Below are positions 36,301-45,699 of a stretch of DNA of 64,000 nt, piece by piece. Positions within the stretch are counted from its first letter, which is position 1. Each line of letters opens with the position of its first letter. A program made the position numbers and the translations under genes. The stretch covers positions 40,029,366 through 40,093,365 of the forward strand of contig NC_088777.1 in assembly GCF_954871325.1 (NCBI RefSeq). Direction: 5' to 3'. The notes beneath the pieces are model-generated. The model was given only the letters and a program-made list of their open reading frames with translations. It was not told the DNA's origin and did no database searches. Source of the stretch: Gordionus sp. m RMFG-2023 (taxonomy: Eukaryota > Nematomorpha > Gordioida > Chordodea > Parachordodidae).

Positions 36301-37745
36301 GGATCATAAATTTCATTTTTGATGCTATTCGCTATAAAATTCTCCATTTCTTTTTTACTTTCGTTGTCGTTAATAGTGAAAATATCGGATCTTAACACAT
36401 TTTGGAGGTGTTGAATCTGATTTGATAGTACTGGGTTCGTCAAATTACGGATGTTAACTTTCTCGTTATTCATATCAGCTTGCATGAGCAAAGCCTCCAG
36501 TTTTATTGAATGAAGCTGTTTCTTTTCGTTTTCAACGTTTGAACTTCCGGAATAAGGATAATTGTAAAACGATTGGTGCGTAAGCGGGGAGTAATTCGAT
36601 CTTTGGTTATTATTTTCTAGTAACACCATGTGGTGATTCTGTTGTTGCTGATCATGCAATTGTTGATGATGTTGGTGTTGCAAATGTTCGTGAGAGATCA
36701 TAGAGGACGACAGATCGTTGGATTCGTTTTGATTGAAAAACTTTTCCGTTACCGTTGAAAGTATAGATGGTAAAGGTTGAAGGGGGGTAAGGGTAGCATA
36801 AGTTGCTAAATGGTTGTTATTGGATTCATTGTCGAATGAAGAAGAATGGTTCATCCCTATCATGCCACTTTCCAGGGAGGATAATAAAATATGATTATTG
36901 TAATTGTTAAGATTGTGATCGATCATGCTGAGAGGGAAAATGGAGGAGGATGAGAGAAGCATATCAAGAGGGGGAGTTATGTCGTTTCGCAGATAATCCT
37001 TGGTAGATATATTAGTGGCATTTTTATCTTTATTATCTATGTTCATAGTACAGGACGAATCGAGTAGCAACGTTTTTATATTGGTCATATTGTTGAAATC
37101 CAGACAATTTGCGTTATTTTTTTGAATAACATTTTCGGAGTTTTCGTCGGTAATTGACATTACGGCTTCTTCCAAAAAATTGGTCATCATAGAAAGTGTA
37201 GAAGCGGGGCTAGTTCGCTTGCTGACATTTATATTGGGATTCATTATCTCGTTGATAGAATTAGACACAAAATTGATTCGATTGTTAATATTGTTGAGTT
37301 GATTGACATTGATAGTGGCATGGGGAATAGTTGAACTCGCGCCCTGGGATTTGTTGGAGTTCACCCCCAAAGGAGAAGTAAATTTTGATAAAGGGGCCAG
37401 AAATGAAAAATCTCGGTTTTGTGAGTTTAAAGTGATAGTTTTGTTGGAAGGGTCGGGATTGGTGTATTTGAAAAATGAGGGTAAAGTTGTGGAAAGAGAC
37501 GATACTGAAATATTTTCGTTACTATGCATATCCATATTATTTTTAATTTGAGTATCTATGTTATTTTGATTGTAATAATCTCTTGAAGAAGAGAACCTCT
37601 TGATAGAAAGCACTGGAATCTTATCTATACCCTGTTTGTAATTAAGGGTCACTTGATGATGGTCTGCTATGTTATTGCTGATCGACTGCGGAAGGCAAGA
37701 ATAGGTATTGTAAGATGGTTTTGAGGATGATGTTCCTTCTTCCAT
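11936..37745 (-). CDS. onecut: Onecut-class CUT-homeodomain transcription factor, five coding exons
   Basis: A nuclear DNA-binding regulator of the HNF6/Onecut family; in animals these act in neural, sensory and gut cell fates. Joined exons: 34397-37745, 14469-14635, 13678-14251, 13022-13214 and 11936-12308. They sum to 4656 bases (1551 residues) with every splice phase consistent. The long Asn/Ser/Gln-rich first exon holds the family's ATLTPLQPLP..STV box (about residues 312-335) and a His/Gln run. The CUT domain covers about 1038-1116. The homeodomain (about 1157-1213) has the class-typical Phe48 and Met50 in NFFMNARRRS. A tail of about 335 residues, acidic and Asn/Ser-rich, follows. The start ATG at 37745 has an in-frame TAG just upstream, so the coding region cannot extend further 5' in this exon. 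Oddities: a Trp-to-Ser change in the CUT domain and an intron inside the homeodomain. Identity is certain; the two tail exons are slightly less so. Confidence 0.95.
12650..12935. repeat. GC-box MITE relic in onecut intron 4
   Basis: Inside the intron between exons 4 and 5. GGCCAG and GGCCC-type patches (GACCGGCCAGTA, TCGGCCCAGCCCG, GTCCGGCCCAAAA) alternate with AT-rich filler, the same pattern as the bounded hAT MITEs elsewhere in the window. The ends are not clear. Confidence 0.35.
13022..13214 (-). CDS. onecut: onecut exon 4: C-terminal tail
   Basis: Acceptor TTCTAACAAAG|GTCTC completes the split codon from exon 3 as TGT (Cys). It encodes LKDEFNDSSGTEDMEVGVV and an Asn/Gly-rich stretch ending MSATGAE. 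The donor is GAAAG|GTTTGA in phase 2. G+C is higher than in the introns on both sides, and the frame is open throughout. No domain is recognised; the assignment rests on phase, strand, composition and position. Confidence 0.78.
13678..14251 (-). CDS. onecut: onecut exon 3: rest of homeodomain and Ser-rich tail
   Basis: Acceptor TATCTAAG|GCGATTTTC in phase 0. It begins AIFKETKRPSKEMQ and continues through the recognition helix STVGNFFMNARRRS to LDKWRDD, a form seen in insect Onecut. An acidic stretch and a long Ser/Asn/Arg region follow. The strong donor CCTT|GTAAGAG at 13678/13677 leaves in phase 1. Read-through would add about a dozen residues and stop at 13643, giving a possible shorter isoform. 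Confidence 0.92.
14469..14635 (-). CDS. onecut: onecut exon 2: linker and first part of homeodomain
   Basis: Acceptor ATCAACGATAG|TTTCGAAAAAG, 167 bases, entering in phase 1 (G|TT gives Val). It encodes SKKKEDKLTFIPEPIPEHQ, a Ser/Asn linker and the start of the homeodomain, KKPRLVFTDIQRRTLQ. The donor is CAA|GTGTGA in phase 0. It is too short and too spliced to appear as an open frame starting with Met. Confidence 0.92.
16060..16510. repeat. Possible second insertion within the hAT element
   Basis: CCCTTCACTACAAAGGTAG and CCCTTAACTACAAAGGTGGGG are two near copies of one motif, a style seen at transposon ends. The stretch from here to the transposase frame is AT-rich and non-coding. A TTAA lies near both ends, as in piggyBac insertions, but I found no matching right terminus. 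Confidence 0.25.
16524..16889 (+). pseudogene. hAT transposase C-terminal dimerisation domain
   Basis: About 121 open codons. They contain WWKTNHYEFPNLSILALKFL, IPASSASSERAFSAAGR and RTRLKPDKLDASLFI, the diagnostic hAT family C-terminal dimerisation region (Pfam Dimer_Tnp_hAT type), ending at the natural stop. The frame opens behind TTTTTTTCTTAAG, which could be an old splice acceptor. The catalytic N-terminal part is missing, so no active enzyme is made from this copy. Confidence 0.88.
17629..17919. mobile_element. hAT MITE with GGCCC boxes
   Basis: Inverted ends CAGAGACCTGCA and TGCAGGTCTCTG are perfect over 12 bases. The flanks ATATAAAT and ATATATAT match 7 of 8. The interior repeats CAGGCCCGG and GGCCCGG boxes separated by AT filler and has no coding capacity. 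Confidence 0.85.
19375..19605 (+). other. Coding-like open frame, unrecognised
   Basis: About 76 open codons with balanced composition (LNPIMFTNYFCNDRSRDATI.. and ..TYEYIADSLSKDK..), unusual in this AT-rich intron. No ATG start or splice context is evident and no family is recognised. It lies on the strand opposite to onecut, so it is probably a transposon scrap. Confidence 0.25.
19980..20190. mobile_element. hAT-like MITE, CAGTAGCGTCACTAG ends
   Basis: The left end CAGTAGCGTCACTAG and right end CTAGTGACGCCATTG form an imperfect inverted repeat. The inner flanks share GAGTCCC and AAATTTTT motifs. The candidate target copies match only 5 of 8. A fragment of the same family starts at 49022. 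Confidence 0.6.
20198..20573. mobile_element. MITE, GTATTTTGTAAATTGTT family, copy 1
   Basis: Starts CAGAGGTCAAAATTTTAGG directly after the preceding MITE and ends near GGCCTTTAGGTCTCT. The middle (TTTTGTAATTTGTTTCAAAAAG, then ATATGAGCGATAAATA, then ATATGATTTTCCAATA) recurs at 23.9, 44.1 and 47.2 kb. The exact right end is uncertain. Confidence 0.5.
21063..21218. mobile_element. hAT MITE with perfect 8-bp TSD
   Basis: A 156-bp non-coding element from CAGAGAGCTGCA to GCCATCTCTG, flanked by CCCTATAT on both sides (21055-21062 and 21219-21226). GGCCC boxes at the ends and an AT-rich middle place it with the GGCCC-box MITEs at 17.6, 32.6 and 54.9 kb. Confidence 0.88.
22636..23330 (+). mobile_element. 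hAT element fragment (CAGGCGCGTACGCAGC end) with transposase relic
   Basis: The terminus CAGGCGCGTACGCAGC is followed by long G and C runs and then by sequence matching the reverse complement of 55650-56520. A coding relic follows at 22950-23330. MEKEIATLSNVIESPPSSS.. leads into RLVESILLEFKEIRANVDEEF, which resembles the region before the insertion domain in hAT transposases of the ZMYM1/52-kDa-repressor type. Similarity to the other copy stops near 23330, so this copy is truncated there. It contains the empty site of the small MITE present in the other copy. Confidence 0.75.
23926..24240. repeat. MITE, GTATTTTGTAAATTGTT family, copy 2
   Basis: Starts near TAGAGGTAAAGTTTTAAAAC. It shares GGCTGTATTTTGTAAACTGTT, GAGCAGGAAA and ATATGATTTTCCAATA, in the same order, with the copies at 20.2 and 44.1 kb. 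The ends are not exact. Confidence 0.5.
24488..24510. repeat. (TA)n microsatellite
   Basis: About eleven uninterrupted TA repeats. Confidence 0.9.
25473..25671. mobile_element. MITE of the GTTGTTAAACGGC family, diverged copy
   Basis: The left part GTGTTATTAAAAAGCCGG and the right part ATCGGGTTTTCAACAACATC are inverted. Inside is the shared core AGGCTTTAGGTAAAATAATATT. It is the same family as 26444-26631, but older. Confidence 0.5.
26444..26631. mobile_element. hAT-like MITE with about 60-bp terminal inverted repeats
   Basis: Begins TAGTGTTGTTAAACGGCTCG and ends CGAGCCGTTTAGCAACACTA. The two arms pair over about 60 bases with only a few mismatches, so the copy is young. Each arm is itself partly palindromic (CGGCTCGATTTGAGCCG). 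The flanks GTTGGTAA and GTTGTCAA resemble an 8-bp duplication (6 of 8). Confidence 0.85.
26990..27180 (-). pseudogene. Coding-like fragment in onecut intron 1, unrecognised
   Basis: On the minus strand an open frame of about 60 codons includes HRIYLSSFTIEFLINAVARH and YEIEEAFYKNEENKEDCDDL, ending LINKWNS and a stop near 26994. Just upstream a different frame is also protein-like (FTNVIGSGHNYCAAKSIVI), suggesting a frameshift around 27120. No acceptor, donor or family is recognised. A transposon relic or processed pseudogene are both possible. Confidence 0.35.
27690..27860. repeat. Relic of the GTTGTTAAACGGC MITE family
   Basis: Shares the core AGCAAAATCTCTAAGCTTAGG followed by TAATATTATTGG and AAAATTTTAA with the middle of 26444-26631. 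The ends are lost. Confidence 0.4.
29190..29468 (+). other. Open frame of 92 codons, unrecognised
   Basis: It includes TREYFIRYLQWSVKPSWGSD, more protein-like than its surroundings, then degrades to Ile/Phe-rich translation of AT sequence. No family is recognised. Probably a scrap of a mobile element or chance. Confidence 0.15.
30360..30476. repeat. Half copy of the GTTGTTAAACGGC MITE family
   Basis: Contains GCGAAATCTCGAGGCTTAGG, then ATATTTTTCTGGCTAAAATA and TTGAGTTAACCG, ending TTTTGCAACACTA. This equals the right half of 26444-26631 with about ten percent change. The left arm is missing. Confidence 0.6.
30828..31620. other. Possible terminal repeat of a DNA transposon
   Basis: CAGTAGGGTACCCCGGGGTA at 30828 followed by AGTTGGTAAAC looks like a transposon terminus (CAGT-GGGT style). 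I could not find a convincing partner to the right; CCTGTATTGAACATGCCCCGG near 31590 is the nearest GC patch. The rest is AT-rich. Confidence 0.2.
32604..32802. mobile_element. hAT MITE with perfect 8-bp TSD
   Basis: A 199-bp non-coding element flanked by AATATACC on both sides (32596-32603 and 32803-32810). The ends read GCTGAGATTATGCACGGCCC and GAGCCGAGCTGATCTCT, imperfect inverted repeats with GGCCC boxes next to them. Spurious minus-strand frames across it come from the AT filler. Confidence 0.85.
33355..33650. repeat. G-run and C-run bracketed AT segment
   Basis: A run of ten G near 33361 and a run of thirteen or more C near 33631 bracket about 260 bases. Together with GCATAACCAATTGCGGGGGG and CCCCCACCCTTTGGC they look like the G/C-run ends of hAT-type elements seen at 22.6, 43.6 and 61.6 kb, but the termini do not pair clearly. 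Confidence 0.3.
34397..37745 (-). CDS. onecut: onecut exon 1: N-terminal region and CUT domain
   Basis: Residues 1-1116. Low-complexity Asn/Ser/Gln-rich sequence with the conserved LTPLQPLP box, a HEHLQHQHHQQLHDQQQQ run and, near the end, GCSPCSTPTLPPPIT. Then comes the CUT domain from EEINTKDLAQ to QRMSALRLA. The donor CTTGCAG|GTTATT lies at 34397/34396 in phase 1. If unspliced, the frame adds only GYSNM and stops, giving a protein without the homeodomain. TATAG just upstream of the ATG could be an acceptor for a 5' untranslated exon. Confidence 0.95.
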
Positions 37746-40700
37746 TAACGCCTATAATTTATAGTATATAGGTAAAATTAGAATAAGGGTTTAAATTTTT
37801 TTATAAATTACCAAAGCTTATAGGATATCATCATTGTGTATAATTTTTTTAGAAATATAGTTTTTTTAGTACCTTAGTATCATTTATTTTATTAAAAATT
37901 TTGAATTTACATTATGTTCATATCATTTTATACATTAAAGTATAAAATATTTAAAATTTTTTTATATATATATTTTAAAATCCTTTTAGCATTTATATTG
38001 AATTTGTAGTACATCCATCCCACTGTATAAATAAACGTATAAAAAATAATAATAAAAAACAAAATATTGAGAATCGTATATATTTTTTAATCAATTTTCA
38101 TATTTTTATTTATTATTTATTTCGGCATATTTTTTATTATTATATTTAAATAAAAAACGAAATGAAATTATATTTTGAAAGTATTTCATTATATATAAAA
38201 TAAAATTAAATTCGTTATATTATAATAATATTTTTTCCAAATAACGGTTTTAAAAAAAAATTAGAATAAATATTATTATTAATAATCTTTCATAATAATA
38301 AATAATTATACGGCATCAATAGATAATTATTTATTTTGTTTTTTATTAATTAAGTGATGGCTCGTCAGCCTATTTTCTATTATAGCAAATCTTTTTTTTG
38401 AGCTCTTTAAAAAATATGGCTTTTAAGTAGTCTAGTTACTCCTAGATGGTTTTTTAATATTTAGACCGTTTTCAAAATATGAAGTTTGGTGAGAATTTTG
38501 TTTAATTGTTTATAATTATTTTATTAATATTATACTTCTAAAGGATAATCGCATCTTTAACAAAAGAATATAAATAAATTATATACAACCAAAGGACATG
38601 ATATCACAGGAATTATTCTTATTTTTTTAGACAAAAATCTTAGCCTGATACAGATTTTAAAATTTTTATAAACTAAATATCGCCTTTATCAACCCTGGGA
38701 ACTCTTTTTTAAAATAATCATATAAATGTATTCTCCTGTATAAAGACAAACCTGCTTCTAATGCAAAGGGAAATTGATTGATATGTATCGTTCGTTACAT
38801 AAAAATCTGTGAAGCAAAATTTGCAATAAAAAAAACGTATAAAAAAAAGTAACGCGGAGACAATAAAGGTGTTTAAAAAAAAGGTTTTGTACAAATAAAA
38901 TAACATAATCATTTTACTAGGCAGATGAGATTCTTATCGAAGTGTCTATAAAGATGTATAATATCTTCTTTAAACATATTTTTCTTAAAATAATATACTT
39001 ATCTAATTTTTATACTAAAACTTTCTGAATATTTTATTTAAAATTGTATATTAATTTCGATAAATAAATTAAGAAATAAATAAATATATATACAAATACA
39101 TAATAGTAACACAGCTGAGGCAGCTGTGGTATATTTTATACCAATATTAATTATTTTTTGATTTTCATTCTTATATTTTTCATTTATTATTATTTATATT
39201 ATTTTCTTAATAATATTATATAACATTTTATAATAATTAAAAAACTAAAAAACCACATTACTAAAAATGTAGGAAAAGGAGGAAAATCTGCTTATTATTA
39301 ATTAAGGAATGAAATAATAAACCTAATTATCAATTTAATTATTATTATTATAGTTGATATTAAAAATATATTTACGGTTCATGACAGGGAAGCTGATTCC
39401 AGCTCTATAGCATAACACTCTCTACTACATGTTTCAACAATTTTCCCCTTCAGTATGATAGAAAATCATTTATAATACCTTTAGCGCACAGAAAAATCCA
39501 CTCGCACAAATATTCATTTGCACTCCTCCATTAATTTGAGGTCTGTAACTTTAAAAATTTGGTTTGCCTTCCTATGCCGTGAGGTTATGGGAGTGTCCTG
39601 TCACACTTCTGAATACACTCCCCCTCCCCCTAGTTGAAAGGATCAGAGATCTTCCCAATTGCTATTGGATTTGGATTCAACTTTTTAGTTTAGGAAGCAA
39701 TGAAAATATTGAATTTTTTTGGTAATAAACCAAAAAAAATATATATAAAATAACAGGTTGCCAAATTTTCATTTTTAAATATATTTGTCCAATCAAAAGT
39801 TGTTTTAAATTTTAATAGGCGTTTTAAAAAAAATAAATATAAAATAAAATAACCAGAATTTTTTTAAATTTATATAATTAAAAAATAAAAATGCGCTAAT
39901 AATTTCCTATTTCGTTATATTTATTTTTTTAAATCCTAAATTTCGTATTAAAAATAAAAATTGTAAATGGCATGTCTTAATTAATGAGAATCCAATGGCG
40001 TATTTAATTTTTTGAGAATTTATGGAGAGTTACAAGAACGAAGAATATATATATAAATAACCTTAAAAAAATTATTTCTTACAAGTGGTGAGCGACAAAA
40101 AAATTATTATATCAAAATCAGGGCATCGTCCCCGAATCTTCCAATGGAGGATTAAATTTCATTTATAAAGATATTGAAAATAAATTAGAGCATGTCCTTG
40201 TCTTGATCGTCTCTCCAAGCGCTCTTGTTCAAAATCAAAATTTTTAAGTTTTGTTTTTAAAATATATTTAAAATAGAAATCTTTATAACATTCCATTAAT
40301 ATTCTCCGGGAAAACCTTTTTAGTAATTCCACAAACGTTATCCTGGTTATATTTTTATTTGCATAGTTACAGTAATTGCAACGCTCATTTTAGTCAATAT
40401 ATTGGCAATTAATTGATTTTTCTTAAAGCATAGTAACTTATAGTGTTTACCATTTGGCAATATAAGAGAAAATATTATGAAATCGCGCCATAACACGTTA
40501 TCACTTTCCATTCTTAATCAATTTTATATGCATTTATAAGGGTTAAGAAATTCAAATATTTTTATTCATTTTTTAGGCAAATATCTAAGATTAATCTCCG
40601 AATTAGAGATAAAATCCGTTAATTATTATTTAAGTTTACCAGATATCATATTAAGAAAAATGCGACGGTATCATCTGGATTCGTAATCAACCGAATAAAT

Positions 40701-42266
40701 ACATAATTTATAAAAAAGAATGGCATTGAAAAGAAGGGAGATCAAGATCATCGATATTCTCAACTAATTAATTCAATGCTTAATTAATGTGTAACAATAA
40801 ATAATGACGATATATTACTTCTAAAATTTAATAAAATGTATTGATTATTTTCAAACTATTTTTACTATATTATAAATCAATAATGTAAAATATTTCTTAA
40901 AAATCAATTTTTATTTTAGAAATAAAATTTTGTAAAAAAAATAAAAACCAAATTTTGAGTATTATAATTATATAAAATAGATAATTATGACATTTTTTAC
41001 AACAATTCTTTTTTAACTCGTCAGAAAATCCTTAATTATATGGAATTCACTAAAACACGGTAAAAAAATTTTTTTTTAACGAATTAATATAACCCGTCCT
41101 TAATATTTTGCAATGGGCCAGAATTTTAAAACGCTAAGACCGGTCAACTAATTATATCTAAACAGCCCTCTGTTTTAGTCCTCTAAATAGCTTCCACTAT
41201 ACCGCCTAAAAAGAGAGAAACTATTATGAATTACCACGACTTTGTTTTATTTATAATAAAAGGCAAATTTAAAACAAATTAAAATGGGTGTCAAAGCTAT
41301 AAGACTGAATATCCTAGGCTAAACAGAAATAAGTTTTAAAAAATGAGCCATTACACGGCCTAAAAGGTAAAACTGGAAAATTTTAAGGAACCGAAATCAA
41401 GATGCTAAAAGTGGCAGATATATATATTTTTACAATATTTATTTTTAGAAAGAATTGATATTAGAATTCATTATATTTTTTTTTGTTTTATCATTTCCTT
41501 GATTTTATAATCAAGGAGCTATTTTTTTAAAAAAAAATCTAAATTATAACCACATGTTTGATAATAATATATAATTGTAAAAATTACAAAATTAGATTAA
41601 AAGATATTTTAGCTTCTTTCAATTTAAAATTTTTAGTGATCCTTTGAATAAAATTATTAATAAGAGGCAGAGAATGAATGTAAAATGCCTAAAATATTAT
41701 TAATATAATATTTTTTTTGAGTGTTAAAATAAATTTTAAAAAAATTGACTTTTTAGAATTCCGACCATAAATAAATGTTTCAGTATAAGATTTCGCGTTC
41801 AGGATAAATAAATATTATTTTTTTAAACATTCCCTGAATCTCTTATAAATCAAATAATTTCAAATTTAAGGCTAAAATAAAATCTATTTTACATGAATAT
41901 ATATTCATTAATATAAATAGCTCGAGTCGTTTTTTTTATTATTTTATCATTAAAAATTTATAAATCGACCCCCATCTGCCATTTAAAATGAAACCTTATC
42001 ACAAATACATTATATAATTATAACGTGAAACATATTATTATAATGATTATTATTTGGGGATGTTCGGTATGATGACCTGAATTAACACCATCAATTGAAA
42101 CATTCCCCAAATTATCAATAATAAATCTGTATTCAATTGAAGCGGGCAATTTTTTATTATTAAAATATCATCTATCAAAAGTTACACGCTTCGAATTGCA
42201 TAATTTATTTTAAAGAGTTATAAATTCAGCGGCAGTGAGGAAAGGTAGTTTGTACTAGAGTGAGGG
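37746..42266. other. Upstream flank of onecut, mostly AT-rich
   Basis: The 5' flank of onecut. Most of it is homopolymer-rich AT sequence without genes. A GC-richer patch at about 39370-39660 is the only distinct part and is listed separately. At 41060-41400 scattered GGGCCAG and GACCGG patches may be an old GC-box MITE. Confidence 0.5.
39370..39660. promoter_or_regulatory. GC-richer patch upstream of onecut, candidate regulatory or 5' exon sequence
   Basis: About 300 bases of mixed composition standing out from the flanking AT sequence, 1.6-1.9 kb upstream of the onecut ATG. No terminal repeats, no open frame and no resemblance to the MITE families here. A regulatory element or a 5' untranslated exon is a guess from position and composition only. 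Confidence 0.2.
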
Positions 42267-43763
42267 CAGTGGCGTATCCAGGATTTTCTTATAGGGGGGG
42301 AAAAATTTTTGGGGGCTTCGCCCCCAAACCCCTTTTACCTGGCCTTCGGCCGGGTCTTATTTAGCTATTCTATAAAATTATTGATAATTTAATAATAATT
42401 ATATTTCTATTTTTAACTATTATTTACTAATTCGTGCTTATGGATAGGATATTACAAGCCTCTTTTTTATTATTTCAAGTTAGGTATATTATATTTAATA
42501 AAGTTTTTTTAAATATAAAGTTGAAATAAAGTGTAATGTCATTTTTTTTATAAAATTTGCTTTAAAAACTAGCCTCAGCTTAAATTCTCATACAATATAA
42601 GTAGAATATAATTTTTTTATTGAAAATACTAATAGTAGTGTGTTTAAAATATTGACTAGAAAATAATTAAATTAACAAGTTTTTTTAACTTTTTATCAAA
42701 TACAAGATTTTTAATTATTTCGTTTGTCGTTGGAACCAAATCTCTGTTTATATTTAACAGAGCTAACCCATTTAGCCGAGATTCACTCAAGTTGGAAATC
42801 CTTTCATTCGTACATGTTGTAATAGGCAAACATGCAAGAATATAAAACAACTTCGAAATATTAGGAAATTGAACTAAGGTTTCTTTACACCGATTGAGCG
42901 CATCAATAGCAAAAATAGCTAAACGTATAAATATTTATACCACAATTCGAATTCACTGATTAAATTTATTTCAGTATCAATCTCATAGGAATAAAATTTT
43001 TCTAAATATTTAATTATACCAATAGTGCCATTAGAAAATGAAGAAGGATCTTTGGGTAATAAAACTTGAAGATTGCTAAAGACTTATTTTTTATCTAAAA
43101 CCCGTACTTTTATTTGCGATAAAAAAGTATCTAAGAATGGGATGAAAATGGATATTTTAAAATATTCTTCAGTTGAGCCAATATTTATTTACATCTCAAT
43201 AATGGCCTAGGTGCTAGACGAGGTTTAATTAGTGTTATATCATAAAATTTAGCCTTCGATTCAACGTCTAGATAAATATTATGAAAATATTTATCTACAT
43301 TCATTCTTATTGTATCTACCTGTTCATGTATATTTTCCGCCAAATCAATAACCTGTGAACCAAATCTAAATTTGGTTTTTGTAAATTTCTACAAAGTAGT
43401 GAGCTAAAAATAATTTATTGATGCAACTAGCAGCAATGATAAACTCTGATTGATCAATTGAATTCAATAATGATATCGCTGCTGACGACACATTACTTTT
43501 TTTCATGCTCAGCCTTATTTATAAATTATCGTTTGATTTCAATCTCTTTGACTAAATATTTTTCCATTTTATTAATATTTTTGAATAATATGTTGGAAAA
43601 TTGATATTCAAATATTTGTAAAATTTTGATTGGTGGGAGGGGGGGGGGGGGTGGGGGTAAAATTTTTATATTTTTATTAGCTTAAAATGATATTTATGAA
43701 AATAGTCAAATTTGCGATGGGGGGGGGAAATTTCCCCCTTTCCCCCCATTGGTTACGCGCCTG
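42267..43763 (-). mobile_element. hAT element, CAGTGGCGTATCCAGG ends, copy 1
   Basis: The left end is CAGTGGCGTATCCAGG; the right end GGTTACGCGCCTG is an imperfect inverted repeat of it. The flanks AGTGAGGG and AGTGAGGC match 7 of 8. Long G runs sit inside both ends. A minus-strand relic of a hAT transposase C-terminus lies at 42656-42850 (ACLPITTCTNERISNL, ESRLNGLALLNINRDLVPTT), resembling the ZMYM1/52-kDa-repressor group. The rest is degenerate transposase. It is nearly identical to 60183-61696, so the family moved fairly recently. Confidence 0.92.
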
Positions 43764-44071
43764 AGTGAGGCTTTAAGATTTTTATAATCATATAATTCTT
43801 CTGGCTATGGCCTAAATATATGTAAAACAAACCTCAAAACTTTCTTAACTTTATAAAATAATGAAACATGTCCAAAATCTTCAATTAAAATTTTTTTAAA
43901 GTTTTGTTATACATTCCATTTAATTTAAATACTTCCCATTTGAATTAATATAACTTCCAATTTAATTTTAAAATTATAAATTAATATTGCTTACTTGTTT
44001 TTTCGTAAAAATATCACAACTTTATAAACTTTAAGCTAAAATTTGTTAAATTTTTGTAATTTCTTTAACTT

Positions 44072-44400
44072 TAAAAAATTAAAAGTTAAAATTTCAGGCC
44101 CGGCCCGGATATGAAGAAATTTTGTTTTCGAGTCCAGTTCGGATTTTAAAAAAAAATTCTTTTTAAGCTCTACCCAGGATCTTTTTACGAAATTTTTTGT
44201 CATGGCTAAGGATTTATATTTTATCATATTTCAACACGATCCGCTAAATTTAGAATGCCCTTATCAATAATTTTAGCTGTATTTTGCAAATTGTTTCAAG
44301 AAGAAATTGAAAATATATGAGCAGTAAATGAGGAGGTTCTAAATCGCTCAAAATTGGGAATCTCGCTTATATCTTCTAGTAAATTTTTGAACAATATTGA
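44072..44400. repeat. MITE, GTATTTTGTAAATTGTT family, copy 3
   Basis: Begins with TTTCAGGCCCGGCCCGGA near 44090 and later carries AGCTGTATTTTGCAAATTGT and GAAAATATATGAGCAGTAAA. The shared order with the copies at 20.2 and 23.9 kb makes it one family. The open minus-strand frame across it is accidental. Confidence 0.55.
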
Positions 44401-44689
44401 AATAATATTAATAGATGCTAGGACAGTCAATACTTGTATTTGAATTGAGTTTATAAAAAAATCGCTATTTTATTATTGTTCCTAGAATTTGTAACACTTT
44501 TGGGAATATTCATGATATTTACCCCATATAGCGATTTCAATTTGATCCTTAAGTATTTTTTACAATTATCCAATTTGATATATAAACAATATAATTCAAT
44601 CAACTTCAGTCCTTAGAGTGTGAACAATTATTTTCCAGAGCAGGTGATTTAGTAACAATATAAAGAAATAGGTTTTCAAGCATTGTTCT

Positions 44690-44775
44690 TTTTGGGCAAA
44701 ATCTAGAGGCTTAGGTAATATTTGGCTAAAATCTTGACTTAGCCATTTTTTAAAATCGGCTTAATCCATGTGATC
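44690..44775. repeat. Scrap of the GTTGTTAAACGGC MITE family
   Basis: GCAAAATCTAGAGGCTTAGG, then TAATATTTGGCTAAAATCTT and AAAATCGGCTTAA match the right half of 26444-26631 with several changes. Confidence 0.45.
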
Positions 44776-45389
44776 CTTAAAATACAAATTATATAATGCC
44801 AATTTTTAATCTAATTTTAAGGAAGCTTTATTTCTATAATTTTAATATATTTATTGTAACCCATACCTGACCGGACTGAACTGTGACCTGCTCCAACAAT
44901 AATGCATCTGCTGAATAACCCTTTCACAAATATCATATTCCCGGATTTTTTTTACAAAATGGACATTTACGGTAATTTTGTGGTAATGCCTTACGCGGAA
45001 AAGGTTTAGCGAGTGAATTGACATGAACGATGAAAAATATATAACCTAGAAATGGTAAGAACTTAGTCAAACCTTATCTAATGAAAACACGACTAATGAT
45101 AGTTTTATCCAACGTAGGAAGTAATATAAGACGGTATCAATTATAAGCAGTAGTGTTAGTTGCATTACATTATATTATATCACTTGATATTTGAGATTGT
45201 ATTCCATACACTCCATTTCCGTATATCTTACAAGTGGGAGAAAATATAGGACAGGCTTCTAAGTGTTAAAACATAATAAGGATTAGGTGGTAAATCTCAG
45301 AGTATTTTATCTCATTAAGACGCCGCTCATATAATATGTTGAAGTTGACTAAGATGATAGTAGAGGTGAGTCTATATGGAGAGCTAGAA

Positions 45390-45610
45390 TCCTTTTAGGA
45401 ATAAATTATGAAAATTGTGCAAGGAACTAGTAAGGACTGAGATAAGAATGATTAGGTGAATAGGTATTGTAATAAATTAAAATAGGTTGATGAGATTTGG
45501 GAAGGTTTTACAAAAGATGGATAGCAATAAAAATATACCATGAACAAGATCGATTTTTACGGATGAGGCAGGGTAGTAATCCAAAATAAATGGCATTGGC
45601 GGTGAATGTC
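45390..45610 (+). pseudogene. LINE C-terminal relic
   Basis: A short plus-strand stretch reads TEIRMIRWIGIVIN, matching the conserved end of RTE/BovB-like LINE proteins (compare TMEIRMLRMIAGVTR in the LINE at 8.65 kb). The flanks are consistent with decayed LINE sequence but lack clear motifs. Dead fragment. Confidence 0.5.
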
Positions 45611-45699
45611 ATAATATATATGACATCGTTTAACTTTCGATATGTATGCGTAAGATCGTTAAATGAGAAAGGGGGAATTTGAAAAAGTGAGCCACTAAT

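Noticed and set aside
44036-44227. 63-codon minus-strand frame
   Set aside because: Falls across a MITE and reads as filler.
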